Shown in pieces: positions 21,630 through 31,629 of a stretch of 64,000 bases of DNA. This stretch comes from Chania multitudinisentens RB-25. GTDB lineage: Bacteria > Pseudomonadota > Gammaproteobacteria > Enterobacterales > Enterobacteriaceae. Both the position numbers and the translations under genes were made by a program. The stretch spans positions 3,906,001 through 3,970,000 of the forward strand of contig NZ_CP007044.2 in the NCBI RefSeq assembly GCF_000520015.2. Direction: 5' to 3'. Within the stretch, counting starts at the first letter, position 1; each line of letters starts with the position of its first letter. The notes beneath the pieces are model-generated. The model was not told the origin of the DNA, did not search any database, and worked only from the letters and a program-made list of their open reading frames with translations.

Positions 21630-22256
21630 GTGGCGAAGAATTATTACGACATCACGTTGGCTATGGCCGGAATTAGCCAATCAGCGCGCTTGGTGCAACA
21701 GTTGGCGCACGAAGGGCAAGCCGAGCGTGAAGCACTTTATACCTCGCTAAACAGCCTGTTGCAGATGAACCCGCCTTCTACGTTGGCCGTCTTTGGTGGC
21801 GAAGAGCGTAACCTGAAAATCGGCCTTGAAACGCTAATGGGCGTGCTCAATGCCAATAATAAAGGCCCGGCCGCTGAACTGACCCGTTACACCATCAGCC
21901 TGATGGTGCTGGAACGCAAACTGCACGCCAATAAATCGGCGATGAGTACGCTCGGTGAACGTTTGAGCCAGCTGGAACGCCAGCTGGCACATTTCGAGCT
22001 GGAATCAGACACCATCATTAGCGCGCTGGCCGGTATTTATGTTGATGTGGTTGCGCCACTGGGGCCACGTATTCAGGTCACCGGTTCACCTGCTATTCTG
22101 CAAAATCCACAAGTGCAGGCCAAGGTGCGTGCCACATTGCTGGCGGGCATCCGCGCTGCGGTGTTGTGGCAGCAGGTCGGTGGCAGCCGTCTGCAATTAA
22201 TGTTTTCTCGTAATCGTCTGTTCAAACAGGCGCAAGATATCGTTGCTCATTGTTAA
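21630..22256 (+). CDS. hflD: HflD, high-frequency lysogenization protein homologue
   Basis: This 208-residue protein begins at a GTG (MAKNYYDITLAMAGISQSAR). HflD is a membrane-associated helical protein that binds phage lambda CII and affects the lysis-lysogeny decision; its role for the host is unclear. The sequence is mostly alpha-helical (LGERLSQLERQLAHFELESD) and collinear with E. coli HflD. It lies between mnmA and purB, as in E. coli. Confidence 0.95.
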   Translation: MAKNYYDITLAMAGISQSARLVQQLAHEGQAEREALYTSLNSLLQMNPPSTLAVFGGEERNLKIGLETLMGVLNANNKGPAAELTRYTISLMVLERKLHANKSAMSTLGERLSQLERQLAHFELESDTIISALAGIYVDVVAPLGPRIQVTGSPAILQNPQVQAKVRATLLAGIRAAVLWQQVGGSRLQLMFSRNRLFKQAQDIVAHC

Positions 22257-22277
22257 TTTTCCCAGGAGTTGCTACCC

Positions 22278-23648
22278 ATGGAATTATCCTCACTGACCGC
22301 CGTTTCACCCGTTGACGGTCGCTATGGTGATAAAGTCAGCGCACTGCGCACCATTTTCAGCGAATACGGTCTGCTGAAATTCCGCGTGCAGGTTGAAGTA
22401 CGTTGGCTGCAAAAACTGGCCGCCTGCACAGCAATCCCAGAAGTTCCCGCTTTTGATGCCGACGCAAACGCTTTCCTTGATCGGATCGTCGCCGAGTTCA
22501 GCGAACAAGACGCACAGCGCATCAAAATGATTGAACGCACCACCAATCACGATGTGAAAGCGGTTGAATACTTCCTGAAAGAAAAAGTAGCGGCAGTGCC
22601 TGCTTTACATGCAGTGTCAGAGTTTATCCACTTCGCCTGTACTTCCGAGGACATCAACAACCTGTCACATGCGCTGATGCTGCACACGGCGCGTCAAGAG
22701 GTGGTGCTGCCGTTCTGGCGCAAACTTATTGATGCGATTAAAGGGTTGGCGCTGGAATACCGCGATATCCCGCTGTTGTCTCGCACCCATGGTCAGCCAG
22801 CAACGCCGTCTACCGTCGGTAAAGAATTCGCCAACGTGGCTTACCGTATGGAGCGCCAGTTCCGTCAGTTGGAGCGCGTTGAAATCCTCGGCAAAATCAA
22901 CGGCGCCGTCGGTAACTATAACGCCCACATCGTAGCCTATCCAGAAGTGGACTGGCATCGTTTTAGCGAAGAGTTTGTGACAGCACTGGGCGTTACCTGG
23001 AACCCATATACCACTCAGATCGAACCGCACGATTACATTGCTGAACTGTTTGACTGTATGGCGCGTTTTAACACCATTTTGATCGATTTCGATCGTGATA
23101 TCTGGGGTTACATCGCCCTCAATCACTTCAAGCAGAAAACCGTTGCCGGTGAAATTGGTTCTTCTACCATGCCGCACAAAGTCAACCCGATCGACTTCGA
23201 AAACTCCGAAGGTAATTTGGGCCTAGCCAACGCCGTGATGGGCCATCTGGCAAGCAAGTTGCCGGTTTCCCGCTGGCAGCGTGACCTGACCGACTCCACA
23301 GTGCTGCGCAACTTGGGCGTTGGCTTGGGTTATGCATTGATTGCCTATCAGGCCACCCTGAAAGGCATCAGCAAGCTGGAAGTGAACCAGGCCCATCTGC
23401 TGGATGAACTGGATCATAACTGGGAAGTGCTGGCTGAACCTATCCAGACGGTAATGCGCCGTTACGGCATCGAAAAGCCTTACGAAAAACTGAAAGAGCT
23501 GACCCGAGGTAAACGCGTGGACGCCACCGGGATGCAGGCGTTTATCGACAGTTTGGAGCTACCGGAACACGAAAAAGTCCGGCTGAAAACCATGACCCCA
23601 GCCAATTACATTGGCCGAGCAACCACTATGGTTGATGAGTTAAAATAA
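22278..23648 (+). CDS. purB: Adenylosuccinate lyase
   Basis: PurB releases fumarate from SAICAR and from adenylosuccinate in purine synthesis. The 456-residue protein starts at the ATG at 22278 (MELSSLTAVSPVDGRYGD; AGGAG upstream). The fumarase/lyase superfamily signature GSSTMPHKVNPIDFEN carries the flexible catalytic-serine loop, and TSEDINN and RTHGQPATPST form other active-site parts. Full length, close to E. coli PurB (456). Confidence 0.97.
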   Translation: MELSSLTAVSPVDGRYGDKVSALRTIFSEYGLLKFRVQVEVRWLQKLAACTAIPEVPAFDADANAFLDRIVAEFSEQDAQRIKMIERTTNHDVKAVEYFLKEKVAAVPALHAVSEFIHFACTSEDINNLSHALMLHTARQEVVLPFWRKLIDAIKGLALEYRDIPLLSRTHGQPATPSTVGKEFANVAYRMERQFRQLERVEILGKINGAVGNYNAHIVAYPEVDWHRFSEEFVTALGVTWNPYTTQIEPHDYIAELFDCMARFNTILIDFDRDIWGYIALNHFKQKTVAGEIGSSTMPHKVNPIDFENSEGNLGLANAVMGHLASKLPVSRWQRDLTDSTVLRNLGVGLGYALIAYQATLKGISKLEVNQAHLLDELDHNWEVLAEPIQTVMRRYGIEKPYEKLKELTRGKRVDATGMQAFIDSLELPEHEKVRLKTMTPANYIGRATTMVDELK

Positions 23649-23725
23649 GCTCGCGGTAATGCCTCTCGGTCTAATACCGATCGGTTAATCCCCCCGCTCC
23701 CTCTCCTTCGGGGCAATCATCTTTA

Positions 23726-23762
23726 AACTGACCTGGCGTGCTTACAGCTAACTAGGTCAGTT
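23726..23762 (+). terminator. Terminator-like hairpin after purB
   Basis: AACTGACCT / AGGTCAGTT forms a perfect 9-bp stem with a 19-base loop about 80 bases downstream of purB. The T-rich stretch after it is weak (CTTCCTGC). Confidence 0.45.
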
Positions 23763-23816
23763 CTTCCTGCGTATACCGGCAACATGAGGCATCAGGCTTC
23801 CTAGCCGCCTTGTTCT

Positions 23817-24518
23817 TTACGGCATAAAATCCTGTAACCGCTGTTTTTGCTGCCCGAGCGCAGTAAAGTTCCTGTCATCTAACCATTGCTCAAACGCGAT
23901 ACGCACCGCTGGCCAACTGTCTTCCGTCATCGCGAACCAGTCGGTATCCCTATTGCGCCCCTTAGTCACCAGTGCTTTTAAAAACCGGCCCTCATAAGTG
24001 AAACCAAAGCGCAATGCAGCCTGCCGGGATGGGGCATTCAGGCTGTCGCATTTCCATTCACAGCGGCGATAACCTAACTCATCGAATGCGTGACGCAACA
24101 TCAGATAAATAGCCTCTGTAGCACAGGAACGCTGCTTCATCAGTGGCGACCAGTTGACGTGCCCAATTTCCAGCACACCACTTGCCTCTTCAATGCGCAT
24201 AAAAGCTACCGTTCCTACTGGCACTTGGCTAGGTGAATCGATCACCACCAATCCTACCCACTCAGGGTTGGTTTGTATCTTTGCCAGAGACTCGCGCATT
24301 GCCTCTGGATTGCTGGGCCGTTCGCCCATTAAATAGGTCCAGTCACGGTCATCCATCGCCTGCTGGTAAGCATTAAACAAGGCAGCGGAATCTCGCTCGG
24401 CATCTAACGCTTCCAGGCGGCAAAACTTACCGGTCAACGTTACCACTGCTGGCCGTACCCGCGGTTGCCATACGGGTAAAGCCTCACCCACTGGCTGACC
24501 ATATTGATTGATCCCCAT
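23817..24518 (-). CDS. GNAT-family N-acetyltransferase (RimJ/RimL-like)
   Basis: This 233-residue cytoplasmic protein has a GNAT domain covering about residues 28-195. LEIGHVNWSPLMKQRSCATE is the acetyl-CoA-binding beta4/alpha3 region, and CEWKCDSLNAPSRQAALRFG followed by FTYEGRFLKALVTKGRNRDT is the typical end of RimJ/RimL-type acetyltransferases. The substrate (a protein N-terminus or a small molecule) cannot be told. It is not at this place in E. coli K-12, between purB and phoP. Confidence 0.85.
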   Translation of the reverse strand: MGINQYGQPVGEALPVWQPRVRPAVVTLTGKFCRLEALDAERDSAALFNAYQQAMDDRDWTYLMGERPSNPEAMRESLAKIQTNPEWVGLVVIDSPSQVPVGTVAFMRIEEASGVLEIGHVNWSPLMKQRSCATEAIYLMLRHAFDELGYRRCEWKCDSLNAPSRQAALRFGFTYEGRFLKALVTKGRNRDTDWFAMTEDSWPAVRIAFEQWLDDRNFTALGQQKQRLQDFMP

Positions 24519-25001
24519 AAACTATTTTCGCCCTTGCTATGGACACCGCCAAGCTACAGGCGTTTTCACCGAGCTTTGAGGATGGCCTGATTGGATAGAT
24601 TCAAGCATTAATTTAATGACTTAACAGGATCGTCGCCCCGGTTACAGAATACACTGATGGGCAATTACTGAACACAACCAGACATCAATAATACCGAATC
24701 GAATGCCTATCACGGCCATTATCGGGTTATAATATTCTTGTTTACACTTCACATATTTTATGTTTTTTAAGTTTGGTTTTTATTTGTTTTAAAACCGTTT
24801 ATGCTGCGTTTATTACCGATTGCCGATAATTGTAACTTAATAAAAAAAGTGATAACCCTAATTTCCCTGTGCCAAGTGGATTATATCTACCGTAGCGTGA
24901 GTATTCAGGTCACTGTGTTATCCCTTTATGTGCTGAAAAACGCGTTACCTTTTACGCGTAGGTGGCCTGAATTTCATCCCACCTAGTTATAGGAGTTTGT
25001 T
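24519..25001. other. Regulatory region upstream of phoP, no gene
   Basis: This is an AT-rich 480-bp region between the divergent GNAT gene and phoP. It holds the PhoP box and -10 given separately and leaves a leader of about 165 bases. No convincing ORF is seen; a 61-codon frame at 24801-24986 overlaps the PhoP box and lacks support. Confidence 0.6.
24796..24830 (+). promoter_or_regulatory. PhoP box and -10 of the phoPQ promoter
   Basis: Two direct repeats CGTTTA (24796-24801 and 24807-24812) are separated by 5 bases, the exact (T/G)GTTTA-N5-(T/G)GTTTA layout of PhoP boxes. A -10 GATAAT follows at 24825-24830, 12 bases after the box. This matches the known architecture in which PhoP replaces the -35 contact. 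It predicts autoregulation at low Mg2+. Confidence 0.88.
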
Positions 25002-25673
25002 ATGCGAGTTTTAGTGATTGAAGATAATGGCCTATTACGTCATCACCTCTCTGTGCAAATGCGCGAAATGGGACATCAGGTAGATACTGCGGAAGATGCC
25101 AAAGAAGCCGACTATTTCTTGCAGGAGCATGCACCGGATATCGCCATTATCGATCTCGGCCTGCCTGGAGAGGATGGCCTGAGCCTGATTCGCCGCTGGC
25201 GCACTGACCAGATAAAGTTACCTATTCTGGTTCTGACCGCTCGCGAAAGCTGGCAAGACAAAGTCGCCGTGCTGGAAGCCGGTGCTGATGATTACGTCAC
25301 CAAACCTTTTCATTTAGAAGAAGTCATCGCTCGCATGCAAGCATTGATGCGGCGTAACTGCGGCTTGGCGTCACAGGTGATCGTACTTCCCCCCTTCCAG
25401 ATTGACCTTTCGCGCCGCGAACTGAGCGTTAATGAGCAGCAAATCAAGCTGACGGCGTTTGAATACACCATCATCGAGACCCTGATCCGTAATGCCAGTA
25501 AAGTGGTGAGTAAGGATTCGTTGATGCTGCAACTTTACCCGGATGCAGAACTACGTGAAAGTCATACCATTGATGTGCTAATGGGCCGTTTGCGTAAAAA
25601 ATTACAGGCTGAATACCCACTTGACGTCATCACTACCGTGCGTGGCCAGGGCTACCGTTTTGATGTTAAGTAA
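25002..25673 (+). CDS. phoP: Response regulator PhoP
   Basis: PhoP is the transcription factor of the Mg2+/acid/antimicrobial-peptide-sensing PhoPQ system. The 223 residues comprise an N-terminal receiver domain (acidic pocket ED at 7-8, phosphoacceptor D51 in IIDLGLPGEDG, Lys in VTKPFHLEE) and an OmpR-type winged helix (about 125-223; FEYTIIETLIRNASKVVSKD, then GRLRKKL). AGGAG precedes the ATG at 25002. The stop overlaps the start of phoQ by 11 bases. It lies behind its own PhoP box. Confidence 0.98.
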   Translation: MRVLVIEDNGLLRHHLSVQMREMGHQVDTAEDAKEADYFLQEHAPDIAIIDLGLPGEDGLSLIRRWRTDQIKLPILVLTARESWQDKVAVLEAGADDYVTKPFHLEEVIARMQALMRRNCGLASQVIVLPPFQIDLSRRELSVNEQQIKLTAFEYTIIETLIRNASKVVSKDSLMLQLYPDAELRESHTIDVLMGRLRKKLQAEYPLDVITTVRGQGYRFDVK

Positions 25674-27129
25674 ACACAAAGATAGAAAACCTTTCTCGTT
25701 ACGTGCCCGATTTCTGATGGCAACCGCGGGCGTGATCCTGGCGCTATCGTTATCTTATGGGCTGGTAGCGATAGTGGGTTATATCGTCAGCTTCGACAAG
25801 ACCTCTTTTCGCCTGCTACGCAGTGAGAGCAATCTGTTTTTCAACCTTGCGCAATGGAAAGACCAAAAACTGACCATCGACATTCCACCGGATCTCGTTC
25901 TCAACTCACCCACGCTGGTATTTATCTATGACAATAAAGGCAACTTACTCTGGAGCCAGCGCCAAATGCCGGAATTGGAAAGCCTGATCAAAAAAGAATG
26001 GCTGGGGAAAGAATCGGGTTTTTATGAACTTGATACCGATACCCACATCAGCAGTGAAGCGCTAGGCAACAACTCCAAGGCACAGATTGAACTGAAAAAC
26101 TACGATGGCACCGATAAAAATACCCTGACCCACTCGGTAGCGATCAATTCTTATGCCGCCACTCCGCGCCTGCCTGCCTTAAGCATTGCGGTCGTTGACA
26201 GTACCCCACAGGAACTACAGCGTTCAGACATGGTATGGGAATGGTTCAGCTATGTCTTGTTGGCCAATTTGCTTCTGGTAGTGCCTCTGCTGTGGCTGGC
26301 GGCTCATTGGAGCCTGCGGCCGATCAAAGCACTGGTAATCCAGATCGGTCAGTTGGAAAACGGCGAACGCGAGAAACTGGATGAAAATCCCCCCAACGAG
26401 CTGCAGGGGCTAGTACGTAATCTTAATATTCTGGTGCGCAATGAACGGCAACGTTACACCAAGTATCATACAACCCTGTCCGATTTGACCCACAGCCTGA
26501 AAACCCCGTTAGCCGTACTGCAAACGACTCTGCGATCGCTGCGCTCAGGCAATCAAACCACTATTGAGGAAGCAGAACCGATCATGCTTGAGCAGATAAG
26601 CCGTATTTCACAGCAAATCGGCTATTATCTGCACCGGGCCAGTATCAATTCAGGCCAACCGGTACTGACTCGTGGGCTCCATTCAGTTCCTGCCCTGCTA
26701 GACAGCCTGACGGCGGCGCTGAATAAGGTTTATCAGCGCAAAGGCATTACTATCACGCTGGATATCTCCCCTGAAGTAATCTTTATGGGGGAAAAAAACG
26801 ACTTTATGGAAGTGATGGGCAACGTGCTGGAAAACGCCTGCAAATACTGTTTGGAGTTCGTGGAAATCACCTCACTGCATTCGGACAAATACCTGACCAT
26901 TGTGATTGACGACGATGGCCCGGGTATTCCTGAAAGCAAGCGTGAACTCATCTTCCAACGCGGCCAGCGGGTTGACACACTGTGCCCAGGCCAAGGGTTA
27001 GGTTTGTCGGTTGCCGCCGAAATTATTGAGCAGTATGACGGGCAGATTATCATCAGCGATAACCCGCTCGGAGGTACACGGGTGAAAGTCATTTTCGCCC
27101 GCCAGCATGATTCTAACAATTACGAGTGA
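25663..27129 (+). CDS. phoQ: Sensor histidine kinase PhoQ
   Basis: The start is set at the ATG at 25663 (MLSKHKDRKPFSLRARF), which overlaps phoP. The 488 residues comprise a first membrane segment (about 17-42), a periplasmic PAS-like sensor (about 44-190), a second segment (193-214), HAMP, and the H box DLTHSLKTPL with H277. The ATPase domain has the N box NVLENACKY and G boxes DDDGPGIP and GQGLGLSVA. PhoQ phosphorylates or dephosphorylates PhoP according to Mg2+, pH and cationic peptides. Confidence 0.97.
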   Translation: MLSKHKDRKPFSLRARFLMATAGVILALSLSYGLVAIVGYIVSFDKTSFRLLRSESNLFFNLAQWKDQKLTIDIPPDLVLNSPTLVFIYDNKGNLLWSQRQMPELESLIKKEWLGKESGFYELDTDTHISSEALGNNSKAQIELKNYDGTDKNTLTHSVAINSYAATPRLPALSIAVVDSTPQELQRSDMVWEWFSYVLLANLLLVVPLLWLAAHWSLRPIKALVIQIGQLENGEREKLDENPPNELQGLVRNLNILVRNERQRYTKYHTTLSDLTHSLKTPLAVLQTTLRSLRSGNQTTIEEAEPIMLEQISRISQQIGYYLHRASINSGQPVLTRGLHSVPALLDSLTAALNKVYQRKGITITLDISPEVIFMGEKNDFMEVMGNVLENACKYCLEFVEITSLHSDKYLTIVIDDDGPGIPESKRELIFQRGQRVDTLCPGQGLGLSVAAEIIEQYDGQIIISDNPLGGTRVKVIFARQHDSNNYE

Positions 27130-27209
27130 ATTCTGTCGTTCAGCCCCTGATCTACGATGCCTAACTTCCGTTATAATCCTTGCAGGCTTACACTTTTCTG
27201 GAATAAAAA

Positions 27210-28331
27210 ATGGATTATCAATTAGATCTGGACTGGAGCGATTTTTTGCAACGTTATTGGCAAAAACGCCCGGTGATTCTAAAACGCGGCTTCAAAAACT
27301 TTATCGACCCGATTTCCCCAGATGAACTGGCTGGCCTCGCGATGGAAAGTGAAGTGGACAGCCGATTAGTCAGCCATCAGGATGGCCGGTGGCAGGTTGC
27401 ACATGGCCCATTCGCAAGTTACGACCATCTGGGGGAAAATAATTGGTCGCTATTGGTGCAGGCCGTTGATCACTGGCATGAGCCTTCCAGTGCCTTGATG
27501 CGCCCGTTCCGTACACTACCAGACTGGCGCATGGACGATCTGATGATTTCGTTCTCCGTGCCGGGCGGAGGCGTAGGCCCGCATCTCGATCAGTACGATG
27601 TCTTCATTATTCAGGGCACTGGCCGCCGCCGCTGGCGAGTCGGTGAAAAAGTGCCGATGAAACAGCACTGCCCGCATCCGGATTTACTACAGGTGGAACC
27701 CTTCGACGCCATCATTGATGAAGAGATGATGCCAGGCGACATTTTGTATATCCCACCTGGCTTCCCACACGAAGGTTATGCATTGGAAAATGCGCTCAAT
27801 TACTCCGTTGGCTTCCGTGCGCCTAACGGGCGCGAACTGGTCAGCGGCTTTGCTGATTACGTCCTGGCGCGTGAACTGGGTAGCCTGCGTTATAGCGATC
27901 CAGATCTCATCCAGCGCGAGCATCCAGCCGAAGTATTACCACAGGAAGTGGATGCTCTACGCCAGATGATGTCGGAACTGGTTCATCAGCCGGAACACTT
28001 TCAGAACTGGTTCGGTGAATTTATTTCGCAATCGCGCCACGAACTGGATGTGGCTCCACCAGAACCTCCCTATCAGGCAGGTGAAATCTACGACCTACTG
28101 CAACAAGGGGAGGCATTGCAACGTTTGGGGGGGTTACGCGTTCTGCGCGTTGGTGAACAATGCTTTGTGAATGGTGAACTGATTGAAACTGAGCACCTGC
28201 AAGCAGCAGATGCGCTGTGTCAGCATTTCAGCGTTGATGCGGCCATGCTGGGCGAAGCCATCAACGATCCTTCTTTCCTGACCCTGCTTACCACTCTGGT
28301 CAACAGCGGTTACTGGTATTTTAACGACTAA
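27210..28331 (+). CDS. roxA: Ribosomal protein uL16 3-hydroxylase (JmjC oxygenase)
   Basis: RoxA (YcfD) uses Fe(II) and 2-oxoglutarate to hydroxylate an arginine (Arg81 in E. coli) of L16. The 373-residue protein keeps the iron triad H125, D127 (GVGPHLDQYDVF) and H187 (IPPGFPHEGYA) at E. coli positions, within a JmjC cupin (about 95-200), followed by dimerisation and winged-helix parts. It sits after phoPQ, as in E. coli. Confidence 0.95.
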   Translation: MDYQLDLDWSDFLQRYWQKRPVILKRGFKNFIDPISPDELAGLAMESEVDSRLVSHQDGRWQVAHGPFASYDHLGENNWSLLVQAVDHWHEPSSALMRPFRTLPDWRMDDLMISFSVPGGGVGPHLDQYDVFIIQGTGRRRWRVGEKVPMKQHCPHPDLLQVEPFDAIIDEEMMPGDILYIPPGFPHEGYALENALNYSVGFRAPNGRELVSGFADYVLARELGSLRYSDPDLIQREHPAEVLPQEVDALRQMMSELVHQPEHFQNWFGEFISQSRHELDVAPPEPPYQAGEIYDLLQQGEALQRLGGLRVLRVGEQCFVNGELIETEHLQAADALCQHFSVDAAMLGEAINDPSFLTLLTTLVNSGYWYFND

Positions 28332-28340
28332 TCACGATAT

Positions 28341-28364
28341 AAGGGCGCAGCTCGCTGCGCCCTT
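28341..28364. terminator. Bidirectional terminator between roxA and the DUF2339 gene
   Basis: The perfect 10-bp stem AAGGGCGCAG / CTGCGCCCTT has a 4-base loop and lies between the converging genes. Confidence 0.7.
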
Positions 28365-28388
28365 CCCGTTCCGCTCAAACCCGCAGTC

Positions 28389-31277
28389 TTATACGCTCCG
28401 TGTAGAATCTGCCGCCGATTCTTCCTGACTTTGTTCGCTGACTTCCTTCATCACCACAAACTTCTGATAGAACCAGCCAATTGCTACCAGGCACAGCCCC
28501 AAACCTAGGAAAGAAACCGAACGATAAAGCCCTTCAAGACCAGACATATCCCACAGGAACAGCTTGACGATGGTGAGCGCCAACAGCCCCAAGGATGCCC
28601 GGCGTACTTTGTAGTTGGGCCAATGTATTGCACTGTACATCATGCCAATGGCCGTCAACATCCATACTAACGAGTAACTGTATTGTTCACCGCTGAATAC
28701 GACCATATTGTCTAACCGGTCTCCATGCCAAAGCTGGCGCACGGTCACGGTGATAAACACCATCCCCAGCAGTGCAACTGCCCCAATAACATAAGGCTTC
28801 AACCGAACATCAAGCCAGTGAGCCGGCCAGAATCGCAATGCCACTACCAGCAGCAGCATCGGGATCGCATACGCCACGGTCACCATATTCAACAACGGCA
28901 AACTGCCAACGCTTTGCGCTGACCAAATGGGATTAAAGACCACCAGGCAGGCTAATGTCATCAGTAACATCAGAACAGCGCTGGCTTGAGCCGCTATGCG
29001 GTATATACGCTGTAGAGAATCCGCCAACCGTTCGCGATAGCCATAAGCCAATGCCATGACCCCAAAAGTCACCCCGTGTAATGCGCAATCGGTGAGAGAC
29101 GCAAAGTCCAGAGACAGATGATAGCTGCCATGCAACAGGTGGCGTAATTCAACGTTAATCCACAAGGCCAACAGATAAACCGCATTGGCCGCTAACCAAT
29201 TGGCCGTATGCTCGCCACGCTGCACAACTAACCAACGGGAACTCAGCCACAGGCAGAGAACCGGAATACCGAAACCGTACAGCGTCCAAGGAATAACGAC
29301 CGATCCCATGCTCAGCGGCGAAGAATACTCAAGGATATACGGGTTCAGTGACAGGCGAACCAGCAGTAACATCGCATGCAGTTTCAAAATCCAATGCAGC
29401 AATGGAACATTTCGCCAACGCTGCCAGAGCACCAGCAATACCAACTGACCTGCGAGTAACAGGGTCAACGTCACTTCGCTGAAACAGATAAACAGTACAA
29501 AGGTCAGCGTAAGCTGGGCAGCGATCTGGTAGATCGTCCGCAACAGTTCTGAACTACGACGGTGCAGATCGCTAAAGGAATTCCAAGCAAGATACATAGC
29601 CAGACACACCGTCAGCAAGGTGTATTCAACCTTAGCCAGGTCAAAACTTTCGCGGCAGAAATAATAGGTATTGGCAACGATATACATCGGCACCAATACC
29701 GACAACAACGCCCACCACAGCTTACGGTAAACCGGCCGGATGACCTGATAACTGCCGTATATCCCACAAAATAGCGCTAATACGCCAAGCGATGACAGGC
29801 TTACCCAGACAATATCCGATTCAAAAATGCTCCCCGCATTAATAAAGGGAGAAATGGCTAATATCGCCGCCAATGGGACAAACAAATCCAATGAGGGCGA
29901 ACGTTTGGCAATCAGTAACAGGCTGATACAGGAGAACACTAATGTCACCCAGGCCAGCATGGAATGGTTTTCACTTAACGTTAAAGCCAAGAGTGACCCC
30001 CCCGCTACCAGCCCGGTTAACAACGGGTCCTGTAAAGCAGAGGGCCAGCTTGTCCAGTCATTATTGCGAAAGCGTATTTTGCTTTTTAACGCCCAGCCCA
30101 GGTGTGGCCAAGCTAGAAAACCATAAGTGGTTGAAAGTAAGAATAATGAACGAGCCAACTGGTGTTCGTCTGTAGCAATGAATAGAGAAGCGAACAGCCA
30201 CAGATAGTTACCAGCCATCGCTCCCAGCCACAACCAATGCCGATAGACACGGCTCATCAGGCCGATAGAAGCCACACTGACCAGGAACAGGTAAGCCAGC
30301 AATCCGGTGACGTTACCGCTGCCGGTTGATACAAACAACGGAACAGTATAGGCACCAAGCAACCCCAAGGCAGCCATAAAGGGCCCCTGCCACAGAGAAA
30401 GCACCATCGCCAAAAGGGAAATCAGGCTGAGCAACAGCATCAGGATCGGCATTGGGAACATATCGTAGAGATATTTAGCCGCTAGCATTGATGCAAACAG
30501 GCCGATAATCCCGGCACCACTGAGCGCTGCGGGGATATAACGCGCATTAGCCAAAGGTAATTGAAAACGAGAGCGCCTGAGCAACTCCCCTCCGGTGACC
30601 ATCAGCACACTCAGCACAATGGCAGCACCGATCCGCAAGGTTGGGCCAAACAGGCCGCGCTCACTGCCCGCTTTCAGCAGGAAAATCACACCGAGCGCCA
30701 TAATTACGCCGCCGATCCACACCATCCAACGTGCGGCAAATTCCTGCTCAATACGCTTCCAGAAACTCTCTGGGGATCTAAAGGAAAACAGCGCTTTATC
30801 CAGTTTTGACCATACGTCAGATACGGGCGGATGGCTCTCGGCCTCAGCCGGCACAGAGTTTATTTCTGCTTCTTGCGATGTTTGGGGGGCTTCATCCCAT
30901 GCTTCAAGCGCTTCTCTGCTCGCCGTATCCGGTTCTACCAGTGTGGCCTGCTGTGCTTTTTCCGCATAGGCGGTGGCAATCTCTTCAACCCGGTTTGGTT
31001 TTTCGATGGGGATATCATCCCGAGATGATGAACGAACCAACGCCCATATAGCCTCTACGTCAAACTCAGTAGCCTGAGACAGTGGTTCAGCCTCTTCCGG
31101 TGATTCAGCCTTTTCTTGATGAGAAACACTTACATGCTCGGGTAGCTGTTGAGCAAACTCATTGCGCAGCCTGCTAATCTCTTCATGTATGTGCTTTACA
31201 GAATCAGATAACGAACTGATTTTTAGATAGATGACAAACAAGAAAATAAATAAAAACATCCAAAACCAATATTCCAT
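28389..31277 (-). CDS. Large DUF2339 polytopic membrane protein
   Basis: This is a 962-residue protein. An N-terminal membrane anchor (MEYWFWMFLFIFLFVIYLKI) is followed by a coiled-coil/acidic cytoplasmic region (about 25-165), then more than 20 closely spaced membrane segments to about residue 940 and a short charged tail. FWKRIEQEFAARWMVWIGGV, just before the first core segment, is the family's typical entry sequence. The function is unknown; members are predicted inner-membrane proteins of bacterial envelopes. It is not in the K-12 gene order at this place. No damage is seen. Confidence 0.85.
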   Translation of the reverse strand: MEYWFWMFLFIFLFVIYLKISSLSDSVKHIHEEISRLRNEFAQQLPEHVSVSHQEKAESPEEAEPLSQATEFDVEAIWALVRSSSRDDIPIEKPNRVEEIATAYAEKAQQATLVEPDTASREALEAWDEAPQTSQEAEINSVPAEAESHPPVSDVWSKLDKALFSFRSPESFWKRIEQEFAARWMVWIGGVIMALGVIFLLKAGSERGLFGPTLRIGAAIVLSVLMVTGGELLRRSRFQLPLANARYIPAALSGAGIIGLFASMLAAKYLYDMFPMPILMLLLSLISLLAMVLSLWQGPFMAALGLLGAYTVPLFVSTGSGNVTGLLAYLFLVSVASIGLMSRVYRHWLWLGAMAGNYLWLFASLFIATDEHQLARSLFLLSTTYGFLAWPHLGWALKSKIRFRNNDWTSWPSALQDPLLTGLVAGGSLLALTLSENHSMLAWVTLVFSCISLLLIAKRSPSLDLFVPLAAILAISPFINAGSIFESDIVWVSLSSLGVLALFCGIYGSYQVIRPVYRKLWWALLSVLVPMYIVANTYYFCRESFDLAKVEYTLLTVCLAMYLAWNSFSDLHRRSSELLRTIYQIAAQLTLTFVLFICFSEVTLTLLLAGQLVLLVLWQRWRNVPLLHWILKLHAMLLLVRLSLNPYILEYSSPLSMGSVVIPWTLYGFGIPVLCLWLSSRWLVVQRGEHTANWLAANAVYLLALWINVELRHLLHGSYHLSLDFASLTDCALHGVTFGVMALAYGYRERLADSLQRIYRIAAQASAVLMLLMTLACLVVFNPIWSAQSVGSLPLLNMVTVAYAIPMLLLVVALRFWPAHWLDVRLKPYVIGAVALLGMVFITVTVRQLWHGDRLDNMVVFSGEQYSYSLVWMLTAIGMMYSAIHWPNYKVRRASLGLLALTIVKLFLWDMSGLEGLYRSVSFLGLGLCLVAIGWFYQKFVVMKEVSEQSQEESAADSTRSV

Positions 31278-31629
31278 TATAAATCCTACACCTTACAATT
31301 TAACTGCGTCTGGTTTGCTGGAGAGTCCGTTCATTATCCTTTCAAACTGCCATAGTTTACCCAACCAAGGAAGCACAAATTTAACCTTGCCTAAGCCGTT
31401 TCCCTCATGCCTGCTGCATAAAGATGCATTTGTTATAAAAATAATGAGTTAAGTTTTACATAATGAAAATTAATGATTTTCGGCAGGAGATTGGCGAGGT
31501 AATAGAAAATATGTCGTTAAGAAAACAATCAATCATACTATTTTCAATAAAATAACCACATCATTGCTGCACTGTTTTCGCGCCATACTGATATAAACAA
31601 AAGCGCAGCCTGGCTGCGCCCAGTTCTCT
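31278..31629. other. AT-rich gap between the DUF2339 gene and pepT
   Basis: No gene is visible. The stretch presumably holds the promoter of the DUF2339 gene. At 31603-31619 GCGCAGC / GCTGCGC forms a tight hairpin just after pepT on the minus strand, with A-rich DNA beyond, likely the pepT terminator. Confidence 0.6.

Noticed and set aside
24801..24986. 61-codon frame upstream of phoP as a possible leader peptide
   Set aside because: It begins inside the PhoP box, before the expected transcription start, so it would not be transcribed from that promoter.
28725..31051. Several plus-strand frames within the DUF2339 gene
   Set aside because: These are shadows of a long intact minus-strand gene, with low-complexity His/Gln-rich translations.
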